Shown piece after piece: positions 1-7,048 of a stretch of 9,030 nt of DNA; position 1 is the first letter of the stretch; every line of letters begins with the position of its first letter. A program made the position numbers and the translations under genes. The notes below the pieces were generated by a model. The model did no database searches. It worked only from the letters and a program-made list of their open reading frames with translations, and was not told where the DNA came from. Source of the DNA: an uncultured Eubacteriales bacterium (GTDB taxonomy: Bacteria; Bacillota; Clostridia; Peptostreptococcales; Anaerovoracaceae); assembly GCA_902793875.1 (NCBI GenBank), contig CADBFL010000063.1:1-9030 (forward strand), given 5' to 3'.

Positions 1-1
1 G

Positions 2-1675
2 TTCCAGAAGTATCTGCAGAGCGGCGAGCTCGGGCTTCTCGGACTCCAGAACTTCGACAGCTGGGTGGGCATGTTTGCCGAGAAGACGACGGAGTTCGAG
101 ATCGCGGTGGACACGGGCAGCTTCAGGCTCGCGACAAGGTTCTCGAGATTCCACAACATCCCCGAGCTCACTGCAATGCTCGCATCGATCGCGGACTTTC
201 ACAGCCTTGACGAGTCGGACGATCTGCCCGGATTCGACGGCTACACCGACGTGCTGATCCCGAAGTCGGCTGCGCTCGGTGATTACCTCAAGGACATCTC
301 AAAGCGCGCCGACAGAGTGCACAACAGAGAGGTCAGCCGTGAAGAGGACAACATGCTGAAGATAACCGGAGACGGGCGCAAGGCTGCGCTCGACATGCGT
401 CTTGTCCTGCGCTTCGATGAGGAACAGCCTCTCTACGGCATGCAGGTCGGCAGGTGCAAGGTCAGCGAGTGCGCGGAGCGCGTCGCCATGATCTGGCATG
501 AGACAAAGTCGGACAGGCTGACACAGCTCGTGTTCTGCGACACATCGACGCCGCGGGCGGGCTTCAACATGTATGACGAGCTCAAGCTCAGGCTCACGGA
601 CCTCGGCGTCGATGAGAGCGAGATAGCATACATACATGATGCGTCCACCGAGGCCAGGCGTGAGAAGCTGTTCAGGAGCGTGAGAGAGGGCCGGGTGAGG
701 GTCCTCATGGGCTCCACCTTCAAGCTCGGGCTCGGCGTCAATGTGCAGGACAGGCTCATCGCCGTGCATCACCTCGATCTGCCGTGGAGACCGGCTGACA
801 TGGTGCAGCGCGAGGGCCGCATACTGAGGGCGGGCAACCTCAATGAGAGGGTAGATATATACCGGTATATCACAGAGGGCAGCTTCGACGCTTATTCATG
901 GCAGCTGCTCGAGACCAAGCAGCGCTTCATCACGGACATCCTTTCGGGAACGATTGCGGGCAGAAGCGGAAGCGAGGTCGATGACACCGTGCTGGATTAC
1001 GCAGAGATCAAGGCGCTTGCCCTGGGCGATCCGCTCCTCAAAAGCAGGGTGCAGACGCGCAACGAGATATTCAGGCTCTCGATCCTGCAGCGCAAGAGCG
1101 TCGAGGCAAGGCTCAGGCTCGAACAGAGGCTCTCGAAGCTGCCTGATGACATAGCGGCGAAGCAGCTCGAACTGGACTGCTGTCTTTCCGACGCAGCATT
1201 TGTCGCCGGAGAGGGGAAGGACCTGTACAGAGACCTCGCGAGCCGGGACAAGAAGCAGCTGGCGTCGTGGCGCAGGTACATCAGAGAGTATCTGGCCGGG
1301 AAGCTTTACGGCTATGTGATGAAGCCAAAGGACGAGGCCCTGATCGACTACAGGGGATTCACCATCGTACTGCCTGCCGGAATGGATGAGAAGCATCCGT
1401 ACCTCTGTCTTGTCAGAGAAGGCAGGTACAGGGTTGACATGGGCGATAAGGAGACCGGGCTTCTCATAAGGATAGACAACTGCCTGGACAGACTTGATGA
1501 GCACGCAGACAGTATCAGACGGCAGAAGGAGGTCCTCGAGCAGGAGCTCAGGGAGACGGAGGCAGAACTCGCGAAGTCTGAGAGTTATTCCGATCTCATA
1601 GACGAATATACGGCTTTGCTTGACGATATAGACGAAGAGCTCGGAGTCAACGAACTCAGAAAGAGCATCAGATAG
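2..1675 (+). CDS. SNF2-type helicase of mobile elements, C-terminal part (5' end outside window)
   Basis: The reading frame is open to the left edge, so this is the last 557 codons of a longer protein; the GTG at 65 is an internal codon, not the start. Residues 35-70 carry a segment typical of the giant helicases (often fused to an N6-methylase domain) of conjugative elements and plasmids, including TRFSRFHNIPEL. A DNMLKITGDGRKAALD stretch at about 116-131 is another hallmark. The second RecA-like lobe follows, with motif V (GSTFKLGLGVNVQ, about 237-249) and motif VI (QREGRILR, about 269-276, bases 806-829), which bind ATP and couple hydrolysis to DNA translocation. The last 200 residues are rich in charged, helical, coiled-coil-like sequence. 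The N-terminal lobe with Walker A and B is not in view. The stop codon overlaps the next gene's ribosome binding site, so the two are co-transcribed. Its role in DNA transfer or anti-restriction is inferred from the family and untested. Confidence 0.9.
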   Translation, partial: FQKYLQSGELGLLGLQNFDSWVGMFAEKTTEFEIAVDTGSFRLATRFSRFHNIPELTAMLASIADFHSLDESDDLPGFDGYTDVLIPKSAALGDYLKDISKRADRVHNREVSREEDNMLKITGDGRKAALDMRLVLRFDEEQPLYGMQVGRCKVSECAERVAMIWHETKSDRLTQLVFCDTSTPRAGFNMYDELKLRLTDLGVDESEIAYIHDASTEARREKLFRSVREGRVRVLMGSTFKLGLGVNVQDRLIAVHHLDLPWRPADMVQREGRILRAGNLNERVDIYRYITEGSFDAYSWQLLETKQRFITDILSGTIAGRSGSEVDDTVLDYAEIKALALGDPLLKSRVQTRNEIFRLSILQRKSVEARLRLEQRLSKLPDDIAAKQLELDCCLSDAAFVAGEGKDLYRDLASRDKKQLASWRRYIREYLAGKLYGYVMKPKDEALIDYRGFTIVLPAGMDEKHPYLCLVREGRYRVDMGDKETGLLIRIDNCLDRLDEHADSIRRQKEVLEQELRETEAELAKSESYSDLIDEYTALLDDIDEELGVNELRKSIR

Positions 1676-1684
1676 GAGGAAGAA

Positions 1685-2821
1685 ATGGCAGACAGCATCA
1701 CGACCAGTCCAAACGCGAATCTCGGCAACGTTCCATCGGTGAGCATCGGCGAAGCGGTATCAAGGCTCGCGGATATGTATTGCAGCGTCATAAACAGCGG
1801 GGCGGGCATCGCTTCCGTCCCGTCCGTGATGCTCTGGGGAGCTCCGGGCGTGGGCAAGTCGCAGGGAGTCAGGCAGATGGCCTCGCGCATTGAGGCGCGC
1901 ACGGGCAGGACGGTGAATGTGACGGATGTCAGGCTGCTGCTCTTCAACCCTATCGACTTAAGAGGCATCCCGGCCGCCAACGAGGACCGGACCCTCGCAG
2001 TATGGCTCAGGCCGCAGATATTCGACATGGACCCGTCCGAAGATGTGGTAAACATACTGTTCCTGGACGAGATATCCGCAGCCCCGCAGTCGGTGCAGGC
2101 CGCTGCCTACCAGATAACGCTCGACCGCACCGTGGGCGAGCACAGGCTGCCCGCCAACTGCATAGTCATAGCGGCAGGCAACAGGGTCACGGACAAGTCC
2201 GTCGCATACAGGATGCCTAAGGCTCTGGCCAACAGACTGATGCATATCGAGGTGGATACGGACATGGACTCCTGGCGCGAGTGGGCGGTGTCGCACGGCA
2301 TCAACGAGAAGGTCACGGGATTCCTGACATACAGGCCGGACATGCTCATGGGCTTCGACACATCATCGGACGACCTCGCGTTCCCGACCCCGAGGGCGTG
2401 GGAGATGGTGAGCGGTCTTCTGAACAATGTGAGCGGCGACATCAACAGCATTTTCACTCTCATCGCCGGCATCATAGGAAGCGGCGCCGCTGCGGAGCTC
2501 CGGACCTGGGCGAGGGTATATGATAAGCTCCCGGACATGGAGGGCATATTCAGGGGAACGGAGCACAATGTGCCGCGCGGCATAGATGCGCTGTATGCGC
2601 TTGTCTCGGCCATGGCGAGGTATGCTTCAGAGCACAGAGACGACATGGACGCGATAGAGAACTCCATAGCATACGCGGAGCAGCTGCCTCCTGACTTCTC
2701 AGTGGTGCTCATGCAGGACTACATGAACATGGAAGAGGGGTATAAGGAGAAGCTTATGGAGATACCGGTATTCGTCAGATGGATGAGAAGCAGGGGAGCT
2801 CTGCTGAACGGAGCAAGGTAA
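1685..2821 (+). CDS. MoxR-type AAA+ ATPase (AAA_5 family), 378 aa
   Basis: A cytoplasmic ATPase of the MoxR/AAA_5 type, which use ATP to remodel or activate partner proteins, usually a VWA-domain protein encoded next door. Walker A is GAPGVGKS (residues 52-59) and Walker B is ILFLDE (124-129). The family's NPIDLRGIP segment lies at 88-96, a sensor 1 asparagine is N166 (AAGNR), and an arginine-finger candidate is R184 (ALANRLMHIEV). All key residues are present, so it should hydrolyse ATP. The start is an ATG with AGGAGGA at 1674-1680, which overlaps the TAG stop of the helicase gene. The stop is 17 bases before the preferred start of the VWA protein, giving a helicase-MoxR-VWA operon. The MoxR/VWA pairing is well known in chromosomes; the substrate here is unknown. 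The C-terminal third is helical with no recognisable extra domain. Confidence 0.93.
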   Translation: MADSITTSPNANLGNVPSVSIGEAVSRLADMYCSVINSGAGIASVPSVMLWGAPGVGKSQGVRQMASRIEARTGRTVNVTDVRLLLFNPIDLRGIPAANEDRTLAVWLRPQIFDMDPSEDVVNILFLDEISAAPQSVQAAAYQITLDRTVGEHRLPANCIVIAAGNRVTDKSVAYRMPKALANRLMHIEVDTDMDSWREWAVSHGINEKVTGFLTYRPDMLMGFDTSSDDLAFPTPRAWEMVSGLLNNVSGDINSIFTLIAGIIGSGAAAELRTWARVYDKLPDMEGIFRGTEHNVPRGIDALYALVSAMARYASEHRDDMDAIENSIAYAEQLPPDFSVVLMQDYMNMEEGYKEKLMEIPVFVRWMRSRGALLNGAR

Positions 2822-2829
2822 CAGCGAAC

Positions 2830-2834
2830 GGAGG
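2830..2834 (+). promoter_or_regulatory. Ribosome binding site that decides the start of the VWA gene
   Basis: GGAGG ends four bases before the ATG at 2839. The upstream in-frame ATG at 2779 has only a GGAG at 2759-2762, too far away to help, and would overlap the MoxR gene by 43 bases. Starting at 2839 leaves a normal 17-base gap and gives an N-terminus (MEISKDRQ) leading straight into the conserved domain. Confidence 0.6.
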
Positions 2835-2838
2835 ACAC

Positions 2839-4095
2839 ATGGAAATCAGCAAAGACAGGCAGCGTGAATACATGAGGCGCATCCTGATAGCCAGGATGAG
2901 CATCCTTGTGCGGAACGGCTTCTTCGGCCTGCTTCTGATGCATATGAAGTTTGCTCTTGACGATACTGCCGGTACGGCCGCGACAGACGGAGAGAGGATA
3001 TTCTTCGACCCGGGATTCCTGGATGAGATATCCGATGAAGAGCTCATCTTCGTCATGATGCACGAGATAATGCACGTCGCTTTGAAGCATACGTTCAGGA
3101 CAGGCGACAGGAACAACTATGGATTCAACATAGCCTGCGACATCGTGGTGAATTCGAATATCCTTCAGGCTGCCGGCATGAATAAGAGAAGCATCACTCT
3201 CGCAAGATACGGCGAGTCGATGCACGTTGCGCCGGACGGGAGCGAAGGCTGTCTCCATACTGCAGAAGAGGTCTATGAGATGCTGCCGGCGATCATGAAG
3301 AAGAAAAGCAGCGGCCCGGGCAGCGGCGGAGGCTCAGGCAGCTTCGGCGGCGCGGGTAACGGCGGCGGATCGGGCGGCGATAATCCGGGCTGCGCAGGCG
3401 CTGCGGGAGGCTTCAGTGACGATCATTCGAGATGGGGCATGTCCGGCGATGAAGCGCTCGAAGCTCTGTGGGACAAGCGGATAAGGGACGCACACGAGGC
3501 AAGTAAGGGCAGAAGCAACATCCCTCTCGGGATGCAGAGAGCTCTCAAAGAACTGCTGGATCCGACAGTCGACTGGCGCACTCTTCTGAACGACTTCATA
3601 CAGGAGGAGGTGACTGACTACTCGTTCATGCCTCCTGACAGGAGGTTCGCGGAGAACCCGTTCTTTCTTCCTGACTACAACGAGACAGAGGTGACAGTCA
3701 AGGATGTGCTCTTCATGATCGATGCTTCAGGCTCGATGTCTGATGATGAGATCACAAAGGCATACTCCGAGATAAAAGGCGCGATAGATCAGTTCGGAGG
3801 CAGACTCGAGGGCTGGCTCGGCTTCTTCGATGCCGCCGTAGTGACGCCGGAGCCTTTCGCCGATGAGACTGAGTTCAGGATGATAAGGCCGAAAGGCGGC
3901 GGGGGGACCAGTTTCGATGTCATATTCGACTACGTCCGTACGGAGATGTCCGGCAGGGAGATCGCAAGCATCATCATAATGACCGACGGACTGGCCCCGT
4001 TCCCGGATGAAGCCGACGCGATGGGAATCCCTGTCCTCTGGATGATAAACAACGACAGGGTCACTCCGCCGTGGGGCGGGACTGCCAGGATATGA
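2839..4095 (+). CDS. Metallopeptidase-like plus VWA-like domain protein (DUF2201 type), 418 aa
   Basis: The partner of the MoxR ATPase. The N-terminal half matches the putative metallopeptidase domain of DUF2201 proteins: HEIMH (residues 75-79) supplies two zinc-ligand histidines and the catalytic glutamate E76, with H84 and the ACDIVVN segment (99-105) just after. A glycine- and serine-rich linker (about 158-191) separates it from a C-terminal VWA-like domain. That domain carries a complete metal-ion-dependent adhesion site: DASGS at 295-299, T357 in a GGGGTSFD turn, and D383 in MTDG. VWA domains of this type bind a partner through a divalent metal and are switched by MoxR ATPases. No signal peptide or membrane helix is seen, so it is probably cytoplasmic. 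Whether this family cleaves peptides has, to my knowledge, not been settled; the motif alone only allows it. An earlier start at 2779 (438 aa) is possible but less likely. A terminator lies 50 bases downstream. Confidence 0.9.
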   Translation: MEISKDRQREYMRRILIARMSILVRNGFFGLLLMHMKFALDDTAGTAATDGERIFFDPGFLDEISDEELIFVMMHEIMHVALKHTFRTGDRNNYGFNIACDIVVNSNILQAAGMNKRSITLARYGESMHVAPDGSEGCLHTAEEVYEMLPAIMKKKSSGPGSGGGSGSFGGAGNGGGSGGDNPGCAGAAGGFSDDHSRWGMSGDEALEALWDKRIRDAHEASKGRSNIPLGMQRALKELLDPTVDWRTLLNDFIQEEVTDYSFMPPDRRFAENPFFLPDYNETEVTVKDVLFMIDASGSMSDDEITKAYSEIKGAIDQFGGRLEGWLGFFDAAVVTPEPFADETEFRMIRPKGGGGTSFDVIFDYVRTEMSGREIASIIIMTDGLAPFPDEADAMGIPVLWMINNDRVTPPWGGTARI

Positions 4096-4116
4096 GAGCC
4101 ATAAACTGAGGGTTAA

Positions 4117-4145
4117 GTGACACGGCATATCAGCGGAAATACAAT
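4117..4145 (+). promoter_or_regulatory. Predicted sigma-70-type promoter for the FtsH-like gene pair
   Basis: A -35 box GTGACA (4117-4122, five of six matches to TTGACA) and a -10 box TACAAT (4140-4145, five of six matches to TATAAT) are separated by exactly 17 bases. The expected transcription start is about 4151-4153, some 45 bases before the ATG at 4197. Expected transcripts would therefore begin within the 5' arm of the adjoining terminator. It is a by-eye prediction only. Confidence 0.55.
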
Positions 4146-4170
4146 AGACGAGGTGAAAGCCTCGTTTTTT
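4146..4170 (+). terminator. Rho-independent terminator after the VWA gene
   Basis: ACGAGG (4148-4153) pairs with CCTCGT (4160-4165) around a six-base TGAAAG loop, and the stem can be lengthened by G4147-T4166 and A4146-T4167. The run of six T (4165-4170) follows directly. It should end the helicase-MoxR-VWA transcript. Because the next start codon is only 26 bases beyond the T run, a separate promoter cannot fit downstream of it. Confidence 0.75.
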
Positions 4171-4196
4171 GATTACGGAACGAATGGAGAAAACGA

Positions 4197-5510
4197 ATGA
4201 AAAAAGAAGAGATCAGCAAATACTTTGATGAGATCTGCGGCTATGAGAAGGAAAAACTCGAACTGACCTACCTTGCCGATGTGATGACCAGCATGAAGGA
4301 GTATGAAAAACTCGGCGCAAGACTTCCGGGAAATCTCATGCTCGCCGGCCCTCCGGGAGTGGGAAAGACGCTGATGGCGAAGTGCCTGATAGATGCATCG
4401 GGCAGAAAGTCGTTCGTCTGCCGCAGGAATGACGGAGATAAGGACTTCATAGAAGTCATAAAAGATACGTTCCGGAGAGCGGCCGAAAGCGAGCCGTCCA
4501 TCGTGCTTCTCGACGACATGGACAAGTTCGCGGGAAGGTTCCGGTCCGAATCCGCGGAATTTGCCGCAGTGCAGGCGTGTCTGGATGATGTGAAAGACCG
4601 GGACGTCTTTGTCATAGCGACCATCAACGAAAGCGAAGGCATGAGCGAATCCCTCATCAGACCGGGACGCTTCGACCATCAGATGGCGATAGGCACGCCT
4701 GATGAGAAGAGCGCCGGGCAGATAATAGACAGATACCTCATGACCCGCGGGAACATCGCCGATGACATCGACAGGGACGTTCTCGTGCAGCTGACGAACG
4801 GCAAGACCGCGGTCGAGATAATGACTCTTGCCAACGAGGCAGCGGTGTTCGCAGGCTATGACAGAGCGGAAGCTATCCACATGAGGCATGTGGTGAGGGC
4901 GTTCGTCGACAGCATAGGCAATTATAAAGGCAACATCGCAGATGAGTCTGCTGCCCGGATCACGGCCTGCCACGAGGCCGGTCATGCGGTGATGAGCGAA
5001 CTGCTTGATCCGGGTTCTGCAGCTATCGTATTCGCTGCCGATGTCATGAGCGACTCAAGCGGCTTCATGAGCCGGGGCAGAAGGAACAAGACGCTGTACA
5101 GCGGCCAGTTCAGGGAGGATGCGCTCATATCTCTTGCGGGCCGCGCGGCGACGGAAATCGTGACCGGCGCCCCTGACAGGGGATCTGAGATGGACATAAA
5201 GACGGCCTTCATGGCTACAGACAGAGAGGTCCGCGGCGTATGCGCCCACGGTCTTCGGTATGTCAGGGCATACAGAGGGAGGCTTGAATCTGAAAAGAGG
5301 AGGAACAGATGCGACGCGGCTGTCAGGAAAAGAATGATGGAATATTACAGGGAGGCCATGGCCATCCTGCAGAGCAACCGCCTGTTCCTGGACAGGATGA
5401 CGGAGGAACTGTGTGAACACGGATATCTCATGCAGAAGGACATAGCGCGCATCAGAGAAGAGATATCCATGGCGGAGCAGGGAGAAACAGAGGAGAAAAA
5501 GTATGCATGA
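4197..5510 (+). CDS. Soluble FtsH-like AAA+ metalloprotease, catalytic motif intact, 437 aa
   Basis: The order of parts is that of FtsH/M41 proteases: an AAA+ module, then a zinc peptidase. Walker A is GPPGVGKT (residues 51-58), Walker B is IVLLDD (102-107), and the second region of homology keeps both arginines (RPGRFDH, R155 and R158). The peptidase motif HEAGH is at 259-263 (bases 4971-4985), and D333 is well placed as the third zinc ligand (74 residues on, compared with 78 in E. coli FtsH). A typical FtsH-like helical tail follows (about 380-420). The two N-terminal membrane helices of FtsH are missing and the protein starts almost at the ATPase module, so it should be cytoplasmic. The second acidic residue of Walker B is Asp rather than Glu, and the FtsH pore-loop segment is altered. 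GGAG at 4186-4189 supports the ATG. It overlaps the next gene by 8 bases. Substrates are unknown. Confidence 0.92.
   Translation: MKKEEISKYFDEICGYEKEKLELTYLADVMTSMKEYEKLGARLPGNLMLAGPPGVGKTLMAKCLIDASGRKSFVCRRNDGDKDFIEVIKDTFRRAAESEPSIVLLDDMDKFAGRFRSESAEFAAVQACLDDVKDRDVFVIATINESEGMSESLIRPGRFDHQMAIGTPDEKSAGQIIDRYLMTRGNIADDIDRDVLVQLTNGKTAVEIMTLANEAAVFAGYDRAEAIHMRHVVRAFVDSIGNYKGNIADESAARITACHEAGHAVMSELLDPGSAAIVFAADVMSDSSGFMSRGRRNKTLYSGQFREDALISLAGRAATEIVTGAPDRGSEMDIKTAFMATDREVRGVCAHGLRYVRAYRGRLESEKRRNRCDAAVRKRMMEYYREAMAILQSNRLFLDRMTEELCEHGYLMQKDIARIREEISMAEQGETEEKKYA
5491..5495 (+). promoter_or_regulatory. Ribosome binding site inside the upstream gene, for the pseudo-protease
   Basis: AGGAG sits seven bases before the ATG at 5503, within the last codons of the preceding gene. 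This placement and the 8-base gene overlap suggest coupled translation and matched amounts of the two FtsH-like proteins. Confidence 0.65.
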
Positions 5511-6906
5511 CGAATATTACGACTACTACGACTTTCTGGACATGGACGAACGCGAAGAAGCCTTCAGCGAGAGTACGAAAAGCCTGCCCGGCCTTTCAGA
5601 TGAAGACGGCTGCGATGATGCTGAACGTCAGGCTGTAAGGCGTGAATTCCGCGGCATCGTCGGATACGGGAATCTGAAGAACGAGCTGGTGCAGATATGC
5701 GATGTCATGAGGAACAGGGCGGTCTATGACAGGCTGGACGCCAGGATCCCGCGCGGACTGTTTCTGTACGGATCGCCGGGCGTCGGCAAGACGACCATGG
5801 CGGAAGCCGTTGCCGCAGCAAGCGGCAGGCCGGTGATAAGACTGAGGCGCAATGCGGCCGGAGACAGGTTCATAGAAGAGATAAAGGACGCGTTCAGAAG
5901 AGCAAAGGAGCAGGCTCCGTCGGTCCTCCTCATGGATGATATGGATAAATTTGCCGATGGAAGCGATTCCTACGGCACTGCCGCCGAATATGCAGTCATA
6001 CAGGCCGCTGTAGACGAGCTGGAGGACGGGGACGTGTTTCTCATAGCGACTGCGAATACCATGGGAGCCATCCCCGAATCGCTCGTCAGGCAGGGAAGAT
6101 TTGACAGAAGAAGGAGGGTGTGTTATCCGGGGCTCAGTGACGCCGAGCAGATACTGAAGAAGAATCTTTCGGACAATGTGAAGCTCTCTGACGATCTGGA
6201 CATGAGGACGCTGGCGGTGATGACCTCCGGTGAGAGCTGCGCATTCATAGAGACCATGGCAAATGAAGCCGCGATCATGGCGGGGTTCGAGGGAAGCGAA
6301 GAGATCACCATGACCCATTTCATAAATGCGTGGCGGAGATGCAGAGGGGACCTGATAAGCCGGGAGCTCAGTCCGGAAGAGAAACTCAGAACGGCATATT
6401 ATCAGGCAGGCAAGGCGGTTATCACTGCTTTGATGGCGCCTCAGGCGCTGACATTCACATACGCAGGCCTTCACTGCGGCGCTGATGATGCAGCTTACTT
6501 CGGCAGCATGCAGCTGAACGGCGGGGATGACAAGCTGAGGTTTTCGGTCATGAGCGCGCTTGCCGGAAGGGCAGCGGAGGAACTGCATTACGGAGATTTC
6601 GATGACCAGTGCACTCAGGATATCAGGGAAGCCTACGAAACCATACTCGACATGATATCGGGAGGCAATGGCGATTATCTCGAGGTCGTGCAGGCGGGCC
6701 CGAGAGATGTGAGCAGCGAGATGACCTGCGAAAGGATATCCGACCATGCGGATGCCGAGATAGAGGAATACTACCGGGAGACCCTGCAGCTTCTGAGGGA
6801 GAACGCGGATTTCCTTGACAGGGTCGCGGAGGCCATGATGGAGAATGAGTATCTGTTTGCAGAAGACATACTGAAGATACAGAAAGAGACCGGCTGCGCC
6901 GCATAG
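5503..6906 (+). CDS. FtsH-like AAA+ pseudo-protease paralogue, 467 aa
   Basis: A paralogue of the gene before it, with the same order of parts and clear similarity along its length, including shared FIE-x-IKD-x-FRRA and LLxDDMDKFA segments. Walker A is GSPGVGKT (residues 90-97), Walker B is VLLMDD (141-146), and both second-region arginines remain (R196 and R199, VRQGRFD), so ATP hydrolysis is plausible. In the peptidase module the HEAGH motif is replaced by YQAGK (300-304, bases 6400-6414): both histidines and the catalytic glutamate are gone, although an aspartate matching the third ligand remains (D373). It should not be a zinc protease. It has an extra N-terminal tail of about 45 residues, very rich in Asp, Glu and Tyr, which its neighbour lacks. 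No membrane helix is seen. The frame is intact, so it is not a decaying pseudogene. A natural model is a mixed ring with its active partner, as for mitochondrial and chloroplast FtsH relatives; this is inference. Confidence 0.92.
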   Translation: MHDEYYDYYDFLDMDEREEAFSESTKSLPGLSDEDGCDDAERQAVRREFRGIVGYGNLKNELVQICDVMRNRAVYDRLDARIPRGLFLYGSPGVGKTTMAEAVAAASGRPVIRLRRNAAGDRFIEEIKDAFRRAKEQAPSVLLMDDMDKFADGSDSYGTAAEYAVIQAAVDELEDGDVFLIATANTMGAIPESLVRQGRFDRRRRVCYPGLSDAEQILKKNLSDNVKLSDDLDMRTLAVMTSGESCAFIETMANEAAIMAGFEGSEEITMTHFINAWRRCRGDLISRELSPEEKLRTAYYQAGKAVITALMAPQALTFTYAGLHCGADDAAYFGSMQLNGGDDKLRFSVMSALAGRAAEELHYGDFDDQCTQDIREAYETILDMISGGNGDYLEVVQAGPRDVSSEMTCERISDHADAEIEEYYRETLQLLRENADFLDRVAEAMMENEYLFAEDILKIQKETGCAA

Positions 6907-6923
6907 CTGCTTTGCAGAAAAAC

Positions 6924-6995
6924 TATTATATGTAATCTATACTACCTCAAAAGCGGATGCCTGAAGGGACCCCATATCCCGGAAAGGCATCCGCT
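6924..6995 (+). promoter_or_regulatory. Candidate structured RNA leader element, copy 1
   Basis: TATTAT (6924-6929) and ACTACCTCAAAA (6941-6952) precede a hairpin. The basal stem is AGCGGATGCC (6952-6961) with GGCATCCGCT (6986-6995), ten perfect pairs, and T6962-A6985 may add one. Inside, GAA (6963-6965) faces GGAA (6981-6984) as a purine-rich internal loop, then GGGA (6966-6969) pairs with TCCC (6977-6980), closing a CCCCATA loop. There is no T run, so it is not an ordinary terminator. Copy 2 has the same box and loop but a different stem. It ends 53 bases before the ATG at 7049. I do not recognise the family. Confidence 0.68.
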
Positions 6996-7048
6996 CGTGC
7001 AAAATGAAGAAATGAAGGAAACAGACAGAACTGAAAGGAAAACAAAAA

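Noticed and set aside
2779..2838. Earlier ATG for the VWA protein, adding 20 residues
   Set aside because: No ribosome binding site at a workable distance and a 43-base overlap with the MoxR gene; the ATG at 2839 has GGAGG just before it.
5596..6747. A long open frame of 383 codons on the - strand
   Set aside because: It lies wholly antisense to the FtsH-like pseudo-protease, whose domain motifs are clear, and its translation shows no recognisable domain. It is a codon-bias shadow.
6907..6917. CTGC-TTT-GCAG hairpin after the pseudo-protease gene as a terminator
   Set aside because: Only four base pairs and followed by A, not T.
6938..6943. TATACT as a -10 box just before leader element 1
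   Set aside because: No acceptable -35 box lies 16-18 bases upstream, so I do not list it as a promoter.
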